A stretch of 64,000 nucleotides of DNA from Stictocephala bisonia (Eukaryota; Arthropoda; Insecta; Hemiptera; Membracidae), in assembly GCA_035578905.1 (NCBI GenBank), contig JAQJVL010000030.1:2378801-2442800 (forward strand). Reading direction: 5' to 3'. This document shows, piece after piece, positions 12,381 through 23,318 of this stretch. Within the stretch, counting starts at the first letter, position 1; each line of letters begins with the position of its first letter. The notes beneath the pieces were generated by a model. The model saw only the letters and a list, made by a program, of their open reading frames with translations, was not told the origin of the DNA and did no database searches. The translations under genes were made by a program, and so were the position numbers.

Positions 12381-12573
12381 GTTTACTACGAGCACGTGGA
12401 CCCCCCGCGATGACGTTGTCGTAGGTCAGTGTTGTTTTGGTGTGACGTCATGCCGTTTTCGCGCTCTTTTTTCTGTCAGTAGTACACACATACTATTGTT
12501 TACTACAAGCACGTGGACCCCCCGCGATGACGTTGTCCTAGGTCAGTGTTGTTTTGGTGTGACGTAACGCCGT
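12381..12573 (+). repeat. Subterminal tandem duplication
   Basis: Two 76-bp copies (12381-12456 and 12498-12573) share GCACGTGGACCCCCCGCGAT, GACGTTGTC, AGGTCAGTGTTGTTTTGG and TGTGACGT. They are 117 bp apart and differ at only a few sites. CACGTG and AGGTCA motifs also recur at 12280-12380. Subterminal repeats like these often bind transposase, which is an inference here. Confidence 0.8.
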
Positions 12574-12623
12574 ATTTATTAAAATTAATTGTATTTATTT
12601 GATGCTGTGGCAAAAAGTGTGGA

Positions 12624-12691
12624 ATACCGGAGCCGGGATCGATCCTAGAACCTTCCGTTTGTGAAACGGAGTCGATACCACCGCAGCACAG
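12624..12691 (-). pseudogene. tRNA-Val(CAC)-like pseudogene or SINE head
   Basis: On the minus strand a perfect 5-bp anticodon stem (TCCGT/ACGGA) closes a 7-base loop TTCACAA with anticodon CAC (+ strand 12661-12663). It is followed by a B-box-like GGATCGATCCC. The D-arm region (GCGGTGGTATCGA) resembles tRNA-Val. The T arm and acceptor stem do not pair properly, so it is not a functional tRNA. A SINE head or a captured tRNA fragment is likely. Confidence 0.5.
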
Positions 12692-12768
12692 TGACACACC
12701 CGAGAGGGTAACGTAAGTAGCGGCAGAAGAACGTGTGTGACGTCCGCCGCCGCCTCGAGCCAGATGCA

Positions 12769-14460
12769 TTTATACTATATGAAATGTATATATTTTTTTC
12801 TCCCAATAATTCGTATTTAATATAGTATTACTGTCGAAAAAAAAAAACAATTCAGTTTCTCTTTATACTATATAAAATGTACCAACTGTTTTTTTTTTCA
12901 CAGTGTTACCAACTCGCACGATTAATTGCCAAAAAATATATGTCAGTGCTACCAACTCACACGATTTATTACATTATACTATAATAAATACATATACGAT
13001 TATTAAATTATACTATATTAAATACAAATACGATTATTAAATTATACTATATTAAATACAAACGCGTTTTTCGGTGTTACAGTAATATTATTTTAATTCG
13101 TTATCCTTTTATATCCTTTTCAGTTGCGAATAAATACGTTAAAACGGTCGTCAAGTATTAGGAGAACAGAATTTGGCAAGATCTCTGAACACAGCCATTG
13201 ATATCATGAGCGCGCTATCATATCGCTTGACCTCAGGGTCAGGCGGCGCGCTCTTTATCAGCCCGCTGGTGCACGACTTTTCTTGGCAACAATTACGCTT
13301 CCTCTTCACTTCTGCTAGCCTAATACTGTATTTATTTTAAAACCTCTAAAATCGCTCACCTGAGCTAAACAAGGTATCATATGTTTAAATAAAATTAATT
13401 GAAGGATTGTTCTTAACCAGTCAACGTCTTTTTTTTCCCTGATTTAATCCTATAAAGAGTATTTATATTATAGTACCTACATATAGTAGATGATATTCAT
13501 ATAATAATTAATATTTATATTTTTGAAAACTCTATGAAAAAGGTTATGCTTTAATTAAAGTGTATTTTTTTTTCTCGTTACACGGTATACAGTATTAATG
13601 TGAATTATAATAGTAATATTTTGTATTTTATATAGTATTAATTTGTTCTGACCGTTTAACAAATGAACCAGAGGTTTTTTTCTTGTTGTTGTATAGTTTT
13701 CATAACAGCTGATTTTTTTTTTACAACAGCTGATGTATCTTCTGCTACCAGAGAACTCTTTGTATACGAGAAAATTTTCTAAGTCTAATTTTGCTGATAG
13801 ATGATGTGGTTCGCTTCGCTTTTAACGAGTCATACTATATAAAGTACATGATGCATTTATAGTATATAAAATGTACCGATGTTTCCAATAATTTGTATTT
13901 AATATAGTATTTATTTGTTCTGACCATTTAAACCAAATGTAAAAAAACAATCTGTTGGTTTGTTGTCTGCTAGTATCAGCTGATGTGGTGTCATACTATA
14001 TGAAAGATGCACAAAAAAAACTGTTTTTCTTTATACTATATAAAATGTACCAACTGTTTTTTCACAGTGTTACCAACTCACACCATTAATTGAATTATAC
14101 TATATAAAATACATATATGATTATTAAATTATACCATAATAAATCATTTATACTATATAAAGTGTATACCAGTATTTTTTTTTTTGTCGGTGTTGCCAAC
14201 TTACGCTTTCATTCGTATTAAACTATAATAAATCCGTGTACTATAATAAGTGCATCGATTCATCAGTATGGTCAACCGATATTTATTCTTTGTCACGTTA
14301 TAATACAATAATTACTATGGCGGTAAATTTAAACAGATTGAAAAGGATTCTGGTTTTTATGTATCATATTTTATTTCAATATTGCACTTATATGAAGTAC
14401 ATTGTTCATATTAAATCACTATTTTCGTTGTACTATAATAAATGCAATTAATTTTTATAT
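12769..14460. repeat. Interspersed TATACTATATAAA motif cluster
   Basis: More than a dozen copies or variants of TATACTATATAAAATGTA occur inside the TIR element, at about 12769, 12865, 12975, 13010, 13833, 13858, 13985, 14032, 14096 and 14150. Some sit in longer matched blocks: 12862-12970 and 14028-14105 share CTATATAAAATGTACCAACT, CAGTGTTACCAACTC and ATTAATTG. A second module (TTGTATTTAATATAGTAT, TTTGTTCTGACC, then CAGCTGATG) occurs near 13620-13750, 13893-13995 and 15057-15175. The element therefore grew by repeated internal duplication. Confidence 0.7.
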
Positions 14461-14689
14461 ATAAATCAGTTAGAATATCTTTGAAACAGCTTACACGTTT
14501 ATAGTTATCTATTTTTACTACAATAATAAATGTATATTTGTTAATATATTAATTTAAGTTAAATTTTAATTTCTTGTTATTAGGTGAGCAAAGACTGGTA
14601 GGAGTTATCAATGTTACAGTTGCCGCATGTGGCATACAAAGTGTTTATTTTTAGTATATACTTTAGTGGTAGTGAGACAGATATAAAAA

Positions 14690-15095
14690 TTCATATAATT
14701 TAATACAAATCTGCAAAGAGAGGAAACTTCATTAGTATCTGGACATGCATTTTTCTCAACAACAACCAAAGTTTCTAGTTGGCTCTGGTGTCCTAAATAG
14801 TGACTTTTTTCTTTCATAATTGGTTCAATAATATTTAGAGCATTTATCCAAATAATAATTTGTATTTAATATATTAATTTGTTATGATAATTTTCATATA
14901 ATTTAATACAAATCTGCAAAGAGAGGAAACTTCATTAGTATCTGGACATGCATTTTTCTCAACAACAACCAAAGTTTCTAGTTGGCTCTGATGTCCTAAA
15001 TAGTGACTTTTTTTCTTTCATAATTGGTTCAATAATATTTAGAGCATTTATCCAAATAATAATTTGTATTTAATATATTAATTTGTTATGATAAT
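14690..15095. repeat. Tandem duplication, 2 x 203 bp
   Basis: 14690-14892 is repeated almost exactly at 14893-15095, starting TTCATATAATTTAATACAAA. On the minus strand the unit carries a short frame beginning MKEKSHYLGHQSQLETL, with a splice-acceptor-like TTTCCTCTCTTTGCAG. I do not recognise it as a known protein. Confidence 0.88.
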
Positions 15096-15659
15096 TTAAT
15101 ATTCAAACCAGATGCAAACAAATGTGTCGGTTATCTGCTACAGCTATTATAGCTGATGTGTCTTCTGCTAAAGGATAGAGATGTCTGAAATTTGTTAGTA
15201 AATTTGATATTTTGTTGATATTGGTAATGATTTAAATTATGAGTTAAGTAGTTCAATTATTATTCCCTCACACGTTAACTAAAACAATCGAATAATATTG
15301 AATTACGAGCCGTATTTAGACATATGTAATATTAAAATATGTAGCATTTACTTTAAGATATCAAATAAAGCCTCTCTATTTACAAACTATCCCATTATTT
15401 TAACCTAATATCATAAATAATTACTTTATAGATGTACATTGCTGCAATTTATTATAAATTTACTACAATACTTCAATAAGTTACATTCTACTTATGACAA
15501 GGGTATCAAAATAAAATTTGCTATACATTTCATTTCAGACTTATTAAACAAAACGTCATTCATCATTTGCATACTTAAGTCTTCTATTGAGAAGATTTTT
15601 TGAGTGAGTGTATGAATATAGAATGGGAAAATAATAGTTTATTTTCTCTAATATAATAA

Positions 15660-16085
15660 AATAGGCTATAGATGTGAAACTATCTATTCATTTTATATCA
15701 GATTTCCATTAGGATCTTACACATAAGAGCCTTACGTAAAATTTAAATCTAATATGTTAAACACATTAGAGATTACAGTTATGTAAATATTAAATGGACA
15801 AAAATGTTTAATTTCTTCATGAAAGGATCTTCATACATGTCCAACTATTATAATATTCCTGAGATAAACGATTAATTATAAATGGCACTTTAAGTTAATA
15901 ACATGTTTTTTCCTATTTTGTAAAGATAAATTCTCTTATTAACGAATTAAGTAAATAAAAAAACAATTCTATGAATCCATTAATAACTGTATAGTGTATT
16001 AATTGTTGCATATTATTTTGACAATTTTATAATAATAATTGCCTTTTCTTATAATTTCAACATAAATATCACAAACACGTATTGA
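15660..16085. repeat. Diverged internal direct repeat, first copy
   Basis: Matches 18420-18805 at a constant offset of 2758-2759 bp. Shared blocks include TCCATTAGGAT (15705), ACATAAGAGC/GCATAAGAGC and TTTTTTCCTATTTTGTAAAG (15905 against 18663). Both copies lie in the TIR element. Confidence 0.6.
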
Positions 16086-16466
16086 AAACATTGAACTTTC
16101 AAATAACTTTAAAAAATTGTGACCGATTCAACATGAATAATTCATTTTAGTGAGGTCAGAATAACTTCATTAATATAGATTTATTTAAAAAAGACATATT
16201 ATTTGTTTATAGCAATAATAAATTATACTTTGTTACTAATTTTATCACATAAAAACTAAAATCATTGGCTCACTTTGAACGGAAAAAACAATATAAAAAT
16301 GGAATAATAATACAATATAGATGTTAAATTCAATATACATTTCATTTCAGATATGCAAATCGTTCTTCTACACTTGTATCCTTAAGTGCATACATATGCC
16401 CTATGTTTAAGATGAAACGTTTCTTGTATATGAAAAATCTATCCAAGTTCAATTTTGTCAGCGTCC

Positions 16467-16690
16467 GTATGTAGTATAAGGGAGAGAACTGAGTATCAGG
16501 CTTGTCAATTAGTTGAAAATCAGACCAATAACACGTGTTTTTTGATTCAACTCTATGTCCCTTAATTTCACTGGTTGTTAGACTTTAAATGAAATGTCCG
16601 TTCTATGAAACAGTCAAACTCCGTTAGCAACAATATTAAATTGGTTATCCATGCTCATACTACTCACATTCACCTTAGAATACGTTCAAT
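16467..16690 (+). mobile_element. SINE-A, decayed copy inside the TIR element
   Basis: It keeps the order GAGAGAACTGAGTATCAGGC, TTGTCAATTAGTTGAAAATC, AGACCAATAACACGTG and an ACTCACATTCAC-like tail. The final GATCGGCGTC part is lost. Its presence shows that the host element is not very young, or was inserted with it. Confidence 0.6.
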
Positions 16691-18419
16691 TTTGTGCTGC
16701 CTTCTCATATCTAAGAATAATACTTTCTATTGGTTTCTCTTAAAATGAGCTGTGAGAGTAAATACTATAATTTATGTTATGTTTAAATAATTTTTATAAA
16801 ACAGAGTATACCAAATCAGCCGTTTAAGTATGTACTTCTTTTGCCTACATATATTCTGTTTAATGATAGAAATGAAGCTGTTATAAAAATGATAGTAAAA
16901 TAAATTAAACTTAGCTAAGTAAGTTAATTTCATGTTTATATAAAGGTATTTTTATTAGTATCCGCCTTATAGATTTCTAAAGAGAAGACAAACACCAATT
17001 AGGGTCACTTTTTATGTCATTTTTAAATTCAAGTTACTTTATAGATGCAGACTGTAACCTTATAATAAAAACTACGTAGAGAAACCAAAATAGACTCTGT
17101 TTTAAGGTTTACTTTTTAAACCTCCTGTAATATATAAAAATTCCCAATTTAACATAGTACATAATACGATAACAAGTTTCAATAAAAACTATTTTTTTAA
17201 TAGCCTCATATTCGATGATTTACAAAAAATTAAAATATAAACAGTACAAATATACTTATAATTAATCATCTATAGTCTTTATATTAACGTTCCAGTCAAA
17301 CTAACGTATTACTGTCGGCTGAGCAGAACGAAAGAAGGATAAACGAAAAAATTAATTTAATTTCTTATTAGTATAGTGCAAATAAATGCAAGTCTGTAGC
17401 ATTAATCAAAATAAAAGAAATATAGATTAACAAATAAGCTGACTAAATGATATTACATTTCCGGTTCAAGTGAGGTCAAGTGATATGATAGTGCACTCGA
17501 ATAGACTCAAATCAAATAATTTACTTATCGAATGAAAATATAAACTTTGCATTAAAAGATGTATAAAAGATGCACACTGAGACCCTATAGTAAAAAACCA
17601 TTTAGTGGGAAACCAAAACTGATTCACCAAGAGTAGTTACTTTTTAGAACTCACTAAAACCTAGTGTCAAACTATGATCCACCTTTTTGATCGCTATGTT
17701 GATGGCAAATAAATAATCTATATATAGGACATTCCTTCCATAATACGGGAATATATGTATAACAATAAGTCTAAACTAAATGTACCAGTTGTATTAACTT
17801 TGAAACATAAGTAAATCGGTCGAAAAATCATATATGAGTAACTCAACTAATAAAATGTATATTTTTAAATTACAATGATTTTTAATTACGTTCATTCTAA
17901 TTTTATGTGATTAAAATTTTCGTTTTTTCCATGAACATTTTATGTGTGACAAACATAGCCAATAAATAACTAATAACACCAATTTTAATTATTCTGAATT
18001 TTGACATTTTGGTAAACAAGGACTATGATTAATCGTTTAAGAGCTTTATATCAAGACATCTTCTTTATTATGTATCGTACATATACTTATCATTAGTAAA
18101 ATACTGGATTTATGAGATATAACATGATTTTACACGGTTAAATTTAAGTTTTGCTGAGGCTATAAATATCTAATAAACACGTAAATTGTATAGTGATAAC
18201 AATTATATAAATAACCATAACATAATGGACATACACATATCTAATGGTTTTAAGTTTTTAAATAACTGATAAGTAACTGCGTGTTTCTATATTTTTAGTT
18301 GATTTATGTATTTATTCACCTCAATGACTTCATAAATGTGAATTAATATAAGACATCTAAATCACAGAAATGTATAAATCCATCGATTTATTTTAAATGA
18401 CCAATTAAATTAGTTTCGG
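16691..18419. other. AT-rich interior of the TIR element
   Basis: No coding sequence visible. Two segments resemble each other (17040-17110 and 17565-17640: AGATGCA.ACTG.GACC.TATA, GAAACCAAAA, TACTTTTTA), which again points to internal duplication. Confidence 0.5.
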
Positions 18420-18805
18420 ATAAGAAAATTAAGGTATTATACAAATGATACACTTCTGAGATCTCCATTAGGATGCTATGCATAAGAGCTTCAAATAAAA
18501 TTTCAGTCTTATTAGGCTTCACATATTCTGTAAATCTAGCTAGACATTAAATGAACGAAACATTTTTTATTTCTCAATGAGAGGATCCTCATAAGTATTC
18601 AACTACTTTATTAAAACTTAGTGAAACGATTTAAATATGAATAACACTCAGTGTTAAGCAGGTTTTTTCCTATTTTGTAAAGATAGTTGGACAGATAAAA
18701 CAACAATTTTATAATTCCGTTAATAACTTACTAGTGTATTATTAACTTAATAATATAGTGAATTGAATGTTACATAGTATGCTACCAGTTCATAAAATGG
18801 TCTTT
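18420..18805. repeat. Diverged internal direct repeat, second copy
   Basis: Partner of 15660-16085 at an offset of about 2.76 kb. See that entry for shared blocks. Confidence 0.6.
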
Positions 18806-18900
18806 TGCTTATGACTGATTTCAAGTGTATAATTTATTTTGGTAAACATGATAAAACAAACACACATGACAAAACTAGGCAGAAAATGTACAAACAAAAA

Positions 18901-19000
18901 NNNNNNNNNNNNNNNNNNNNNNNNNNNNNNNNNNNNNNNNNNNNNNNNNNNNNNNNNNNNNNNNNNNNNNNNNNNNNNNNNNNNNNNNNNNNNNNNNNNN
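18901..19000. other. Assembly gap (100 N)
   Basis: A run of exactly 100 N, a conventional size for a gap of unknown length. It lies just inside the right terminal inverted repeat, so the inner part of that repeat and its subterminal motifs are missing. Open frames that cross it are artefacts. Confidence 0.99.
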
Positions 19001-19071
19001 GGGTCAACACGTGGTGATAACACTGATAACAGAGGTCAAAAGGTCTCCCAGAACCCGCGTTTTACACTACT
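19001..19071 (-). repeat. Right terminal inverted repeat of the 6.85 kb element
   Basis: Exact reverse complement of 12218-12288. It is directly followed by the GTGTTG target duplication and the resumed satellite. Confidence 0.93.
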
Positions 19072-19912
19072 GTGTTGTGCTGACACTTTATCGTTCTTTG
19101 GACACAACGTGAGATGCAATATCTCCTTCAATAATTTCCTCGACCGTTTAGCTAACATCTAGGAACCTCAGAAACACTGTCACAAGGGACAACCTCCTTC
19201 CACCCTGGGGTGTTGTGCTGACACTTTATCGTTCTTTGGACACAACGTAAGATGCAATATCTCCTTCAATATTTTCCTCGACCGTTTAGCTAACATCTAG
19301 GAACCTCAGAAACACTGTCACAAGGGAGAACCTCCTTCCACCCTGGGGTGTTGTGCTGACACTTTATCGTTCTTTTGACACAACGTGAGATGCAATATCT
19401 CCTTCTATATTTTCCTCGACCGTTTAGCTAACATATAGGAACCTCAGAAACACTGTCACAAGGGAGAACCTCCTTCCACCCTGGGGTGTTGTGCTGACAC
19501 TTTATCGTTCTTTTGACACAATGTGAGATGCAATATCTCCTTCAATATTTTCCTCGACCGTTTAGCTAACATCTAGGAACCTCAGAAACACTGTGTCACA
19601 AGGGAGAACCTCCTTCCACCCTGGGGTGTTGTGCTGACACTTTATCGTTCTTTTGACACAACGTGAGATGCAATATCTCCTTCAATATTTTCCTCGACCG
19701 TTTAGCTAACATCTAGGAACCTCAGAAACGCTGTGTCACAAGGGAGAACCTCCTTCCACCCTGGGGTGTTGTGCTGACACTTTATCGTTCTTTTGACACA
19801 ACGTGAGATGCAATATCTCCTTCAATATTTTCCTCGACCGTTTAGCTAACATCTAGGAACCTCAGAAACGCTGTGTTATAAGGGAAACCTCCTTCTACCT
19901 TGGGGTGTTGTG
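19072..19912. repeat. Satellite array, 138-140 bp unit, right part
   Basis: About six units in the same orientation as 11607-12217. Units here prefer CCTTCCACC, TATCGTTCTTTTGACACAACG and CGACCGTTTAGC. The last left-hand unit (12169-12217) already has the right-hand CCTTCCACC form, as expected if one graded array was split. It ends at a degraded unit near 19912. Confidence 0.95.
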
Positions 19913-20386
19913 TTTACTAAAATATTATTATGTAGCCTACTTTAAGAATTACAATTCAAACAGTAACTAGCTATTGTGAGCATTCCAGATGTTTTAGAAA
20001 AGGTTCTATCGTTCTACCGTGTCGATGAAATTTTACACGTTTTATTTAGTTTTTAAAAAGGAATTTTCGTGTCTCAGGGTAGTTACAGGCTTCCAACTCT
20101 AATTCTTTACAACTATTTAACAAGGTAAAACGTTGCGTAAAGTTACCGTGTGATTGTTTCATCCCTCCTCATAAGACCTATTATCTATTAAAGTTTTGTA
20201 GTAGTAAAAATGTCATTTTCAACAGATATACGAGTAAATGCAATAAATTTTTAGTATTTAGTTAAAAGCATATAAACAGTATTTAGTTTATGTTTAATTA
20301 TTTTAATTGAAATTTAAAACTGATAATGATGAAATGGAATTGATTTAATTAAAAACGCCTTTGTCTGATAGAAAAGTTAGGATTGT

Positions 20387-20580
20387 AGTCATTGTCTCTA
20401 ACTAAGGTTGACTGTTCCTCAGAAAGAGCTATTTATAATAACCCAATAGCCAGAACAACAAGGAATTTGCAGCTTTCGTCAAATCCGAACCACGTAGTAT
20501 TCGTCTGATTTTCAGCAATTTTACAAGCCTTATACGCCCTACTCTTCCTTACACAACATCCAGATTAACACAATATTGCA
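20387..20580 (-). mobile_element. SINE-A, inverted partial copy
   Basis: It contains, in minus orientation, the core AATCCGAACCACGTAGTATT, GATTTTCAGC and the AACCCAATAGCC segment. The 3' terminal GATCGGCGTC part is absent. Confidence 0.7.
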
Positions 20581-21544
20581 AAAAAACACAATATTATTGA
20601 AATAATTTTCTTATGTAAATCTTTGATGGAATATATTAGATTTTATATTAGAACATGTTATGTAAAAATATTATTCCATAAAATTTATTTAAAAAATGTT
20701 TTCACTTAGTTAAGGCATATATTAATTGTTGTACAAACTTTTATACTTTTAGAGATCAAAGTCTCCCTTGAGTAACATCTATAACTCTAACAGCCATTGA
20801 TTGACTGATCACAGTTTCAAAAAAAAACTATAAGGCTTTGAAACAAAAAACTTGGCACAATTATTTTTTGTGTTTTATAAAATATCGTCTCTTAAGGTAC
20901 AAAGTAAATATGCCGATATTGGCCAATCAGAGCAATAATTTCCATTAACTATAAGAATGAGAGAGCATAGAACGGTACAACTTGACATAAGGATATTTAA
21001 AAAAAGTAAACGCGCGATGTGAAGAAAAATACCACCAAAGGGCGTCCCTTAGTAATACGAAGCTGATAAACCACCAGTTCCTCTGCAGTAAATAAATTAA
21101 CACGTATCGTTTGAGGTTAAAACAAACTGTGTGGAATTAAAGTTAACTTGCCCTGAGCCCGGGGGTGTCGTGCGACACTTTATTGGCCCGGCAGTAAGTG
21201 ACACAACCCCATCCCCCGTCCTCCACGTCGCAGTGTTATTGGGTCAAGCCACCACGTTGTTGTATAATGGTACGGAACGTAAATGTTATTCACGATCAAT
21301 AAGTTGGTAATTTATTTCAAATTTCCAACATGAATGATGGACCGAAAATATTAATTAAAAATATTATTGGTATTTTATTATTAATAAAACACATTCCTGC
21401 TGTCAAACGCTAACACACAAATATATAAATGTTATATAAAATGCCAGTTGACAGTTCTCGCTTCAGCATGCAATTGTTCTCTTCGCTTGCTTACCCTCTT
21501 CTCTTTCTAAACCATCACATCAATAAAGAAGCTCAGCATGCTGT
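20581..21544. other. AT-rich stretch with a GC-richer patch
   Basis: A GC-rich patch at 21130-21260 (GCCCTGAGCCCGGGGGTGTC, CCATCCCCCGTCC) has no convincing splice-bounded frame. Nothing else is visible. Confidence 0.4.
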
Positions 21545-21850
21545 CGTCCACTTAGATAAAATTGTATAAGCCTACTTTAAAGGGACGCAAAGTATTGCAA
21601 TCATGTCGTAGTATAAATGACCTTAAACATTTCACAAAGAAAACAAAATTAGCTAAGCTGCTGTGTCATGTTTATGCTTTTTTGTTTTAGGAATTTGAAA
21701 TTAATTAAGGAAAAATTTTAACTTTCAGGTACTGTTCCTACCCTTTAAGAACTTTGATAAATCCTTTCTTAGTGGTTCTCAGTGATACAAACTTTCCTGC
21801 AAATGTCATCAAAATCTGCTCCGTGGTTCCGGACATTTCGTTATTAGTAA
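21545..21850 (-). repeat. Dispersed repeat R3, copy 2 (inverted)
   Basis: On the minus strand it reads GTCCGGAACCACGGAGCAGA, ACTAAGAAAGGATTTATC, AGGAACAGT, ACATGACACAGCAGCTTAGC and TACTTTGCG, the same order as 8205-8560. Confidence 0.6.
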
Positions 21851-22141
21851 GTACGATAGATCCTTCGTTTTAGGATATTAAATAATGATTATTTGATTTA
21901 CTACATGTTTTAAAACAAATACTTCAAAATGTATAGTTATATTAAATTTCAGTTGGTATTTATCTATATTATAGTATGAATATGTAAAGTGTTTTACAAT
22001 GAATTCAGTCTTGCATTGAGTTGCTTCTGAATAAATGGAACTACATTATCTATATGCAAACAAAATAACCAATTGTAAAACACTTTAATTTTCTAATTTT
22101 ATTTCAAAATATCATACTAATAAAATATTTTCTTGAATAGA

Positions 22142-22142
<1 letters not shown>

Positions 22143-22200
<58 letters not shown>
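22143..22200. repeat. (AT)n microsatellite
   Basis: About 28 AT dinucleotides in a row. Confidence 0.97.
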
Positions 22201-22205
<5 letters not shown>

Positions 22206-22599
22206 TACTGTATTTTTATATACAGTTTGAAATAATATTTTTTTTAAATAATTTATTTGTTGTTGTTAAATCTTTATAAAAGCCCTGACAAAAACCCTTA
22301 TTTAATAGGTTTTTTTGAAAAATCAACAACCCATATGCATAATTATTAATATAAAATCATAACCTAAAAATTTATTCGATTTTAAATAATTTTTCTTTCC
22401 TCTGGTTCAAAAAAATTTAAATATCGCTACTTTCATACTGAAACAATCATTGTTGTTCGTGCCCTACCACAAAGAATACTGAAAACAGTTCATATAAAAA
22501 TCTATTGTTTTCAATTTGTATAGTAATGCAGTTGACATAGCCGTGTACGTTTATTTATCGGCACACGTGACACTTAATTTGGAATAAAACTGAAAATGT

Positions 22600-22880
22600 A
22601 TTAAAGCTATGAACCAGTATTGTCGCTACTACAATCTATGACATGATGGAAAACTGTTGGAGGTATCTTAGTAAAGGGAGGAAACTTGCCTGAGGGAGAA
22701 CGGGATCGTTCACACTGAGTCCCGATAAGACCCCATGGACTCTGACAACAAAGATGGCAGGAAGGTGTTGAAGAAAGATGAACCGCTGATCTGAGTAGAT
22801 ACCTTGTAGTCTTGTGCAAGTGAGGGCTAATCTACCACGCTAATGCGTTTTAGAGGGTGGTAGTTCTACGGGGGAGGCTT
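22600..22880. other. GC-richer block, unassigned
   Basis: This block stands out from its AT-rich flanks. A 70-codon minus-strand frame (22607-22819) has a cysteine- and proline-rich reading that I do not recognise. No repeat copy elsewhere in the window, and no clear splice sites. It could be a fragment of an unidentified transposon or an exon remnant. Confidence 0.3.
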
Positions 22881-23318
22881 TGCTCACGTACGCACATTGA
22901 CAGACCATTAATAGCTGGCTAAAATTAATTGACTATGTAAATATAGTTTTTTATCTTGCTTCTCATTTATAGTTATAGAGCATAAGTTGAACACAGTCCC
23001 TGTAGTAACCAGAGTACTCAAGTAACCTCACTCATCCTACACTCATGTAATCATTCATATTCGCCTTAAAAACTTGTATCGATGTCTCATATCTAGGATA
23101 ATACTAGCACCACCAATATTTATCTCCTTTGCGAACACCAGTGGGTTAAAATGTAGAAATAAACAATGTTGCCAATTTTATAAAAATTGCAAATGTTCAA
23201 GAACATACCTGTTGTGTTTTTACACATCATAAAACTATTCATGTATTTATTACGAATATTTCAACAGCATAATAACAGCAACCGTTACAATAATCATAAT
23301 TTGTTGCAATAATATTAA

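Larger units (their letters stand above)
12218..19071. mobile_element. 6.85 kb TIR element, Polinton/Maverick-like ends, non-coding
   Basis: The element starts AGTAGTGTAAAACGCGGG and ends with the exact reverse complement, CCCGCGTTTTACACTACT. It is flanked by a 6-bp duplication GTGTTG (12212-12217 and 19072-19077) taken from the satellite unit. The inverted repeats are identical over all 71 bp that can be compared; the right one then runs into the assembly gap. AG...CT termini with a 6-bp target duplication are the signature of Polinton/Maverick elements, but those are usually longer and encode a protein-primed DNA polymerase, an integrase and capsid proteins. None of these is visible here, so this would be a non-autonomous derivative. 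Dada-type elements (6-7 bp duplications) are an alternative. The interior is AT-rich and built of diverged internal repeats, and it holds a decayed SINE-A. Confidence 0.7.

Noticed and set aside
12503..12769. 88-codon minus-strand frame
   Set aside because: It overlaps the subterminal repeat and the tRNA-like sequence of the TIR element. There is no protein family.
14614..14817. 67-codon minus-strand frame that looks protein-like
   Set aside because: It covers only part of a duplicated 203-bp segment and matches no family I know. I kept it as a note under the tandem duplication.
18790..19162. Frames with long unknown stretches
   Set aside because: They cross the 100-N assembly gap.
22985..23110. 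Possible SINE-A tail (ACTCATCCTACACTCATG, CATTCATATTCGCC)
   Set aside because: Only short blocks match and the family core is missing, so it is too weak to list.
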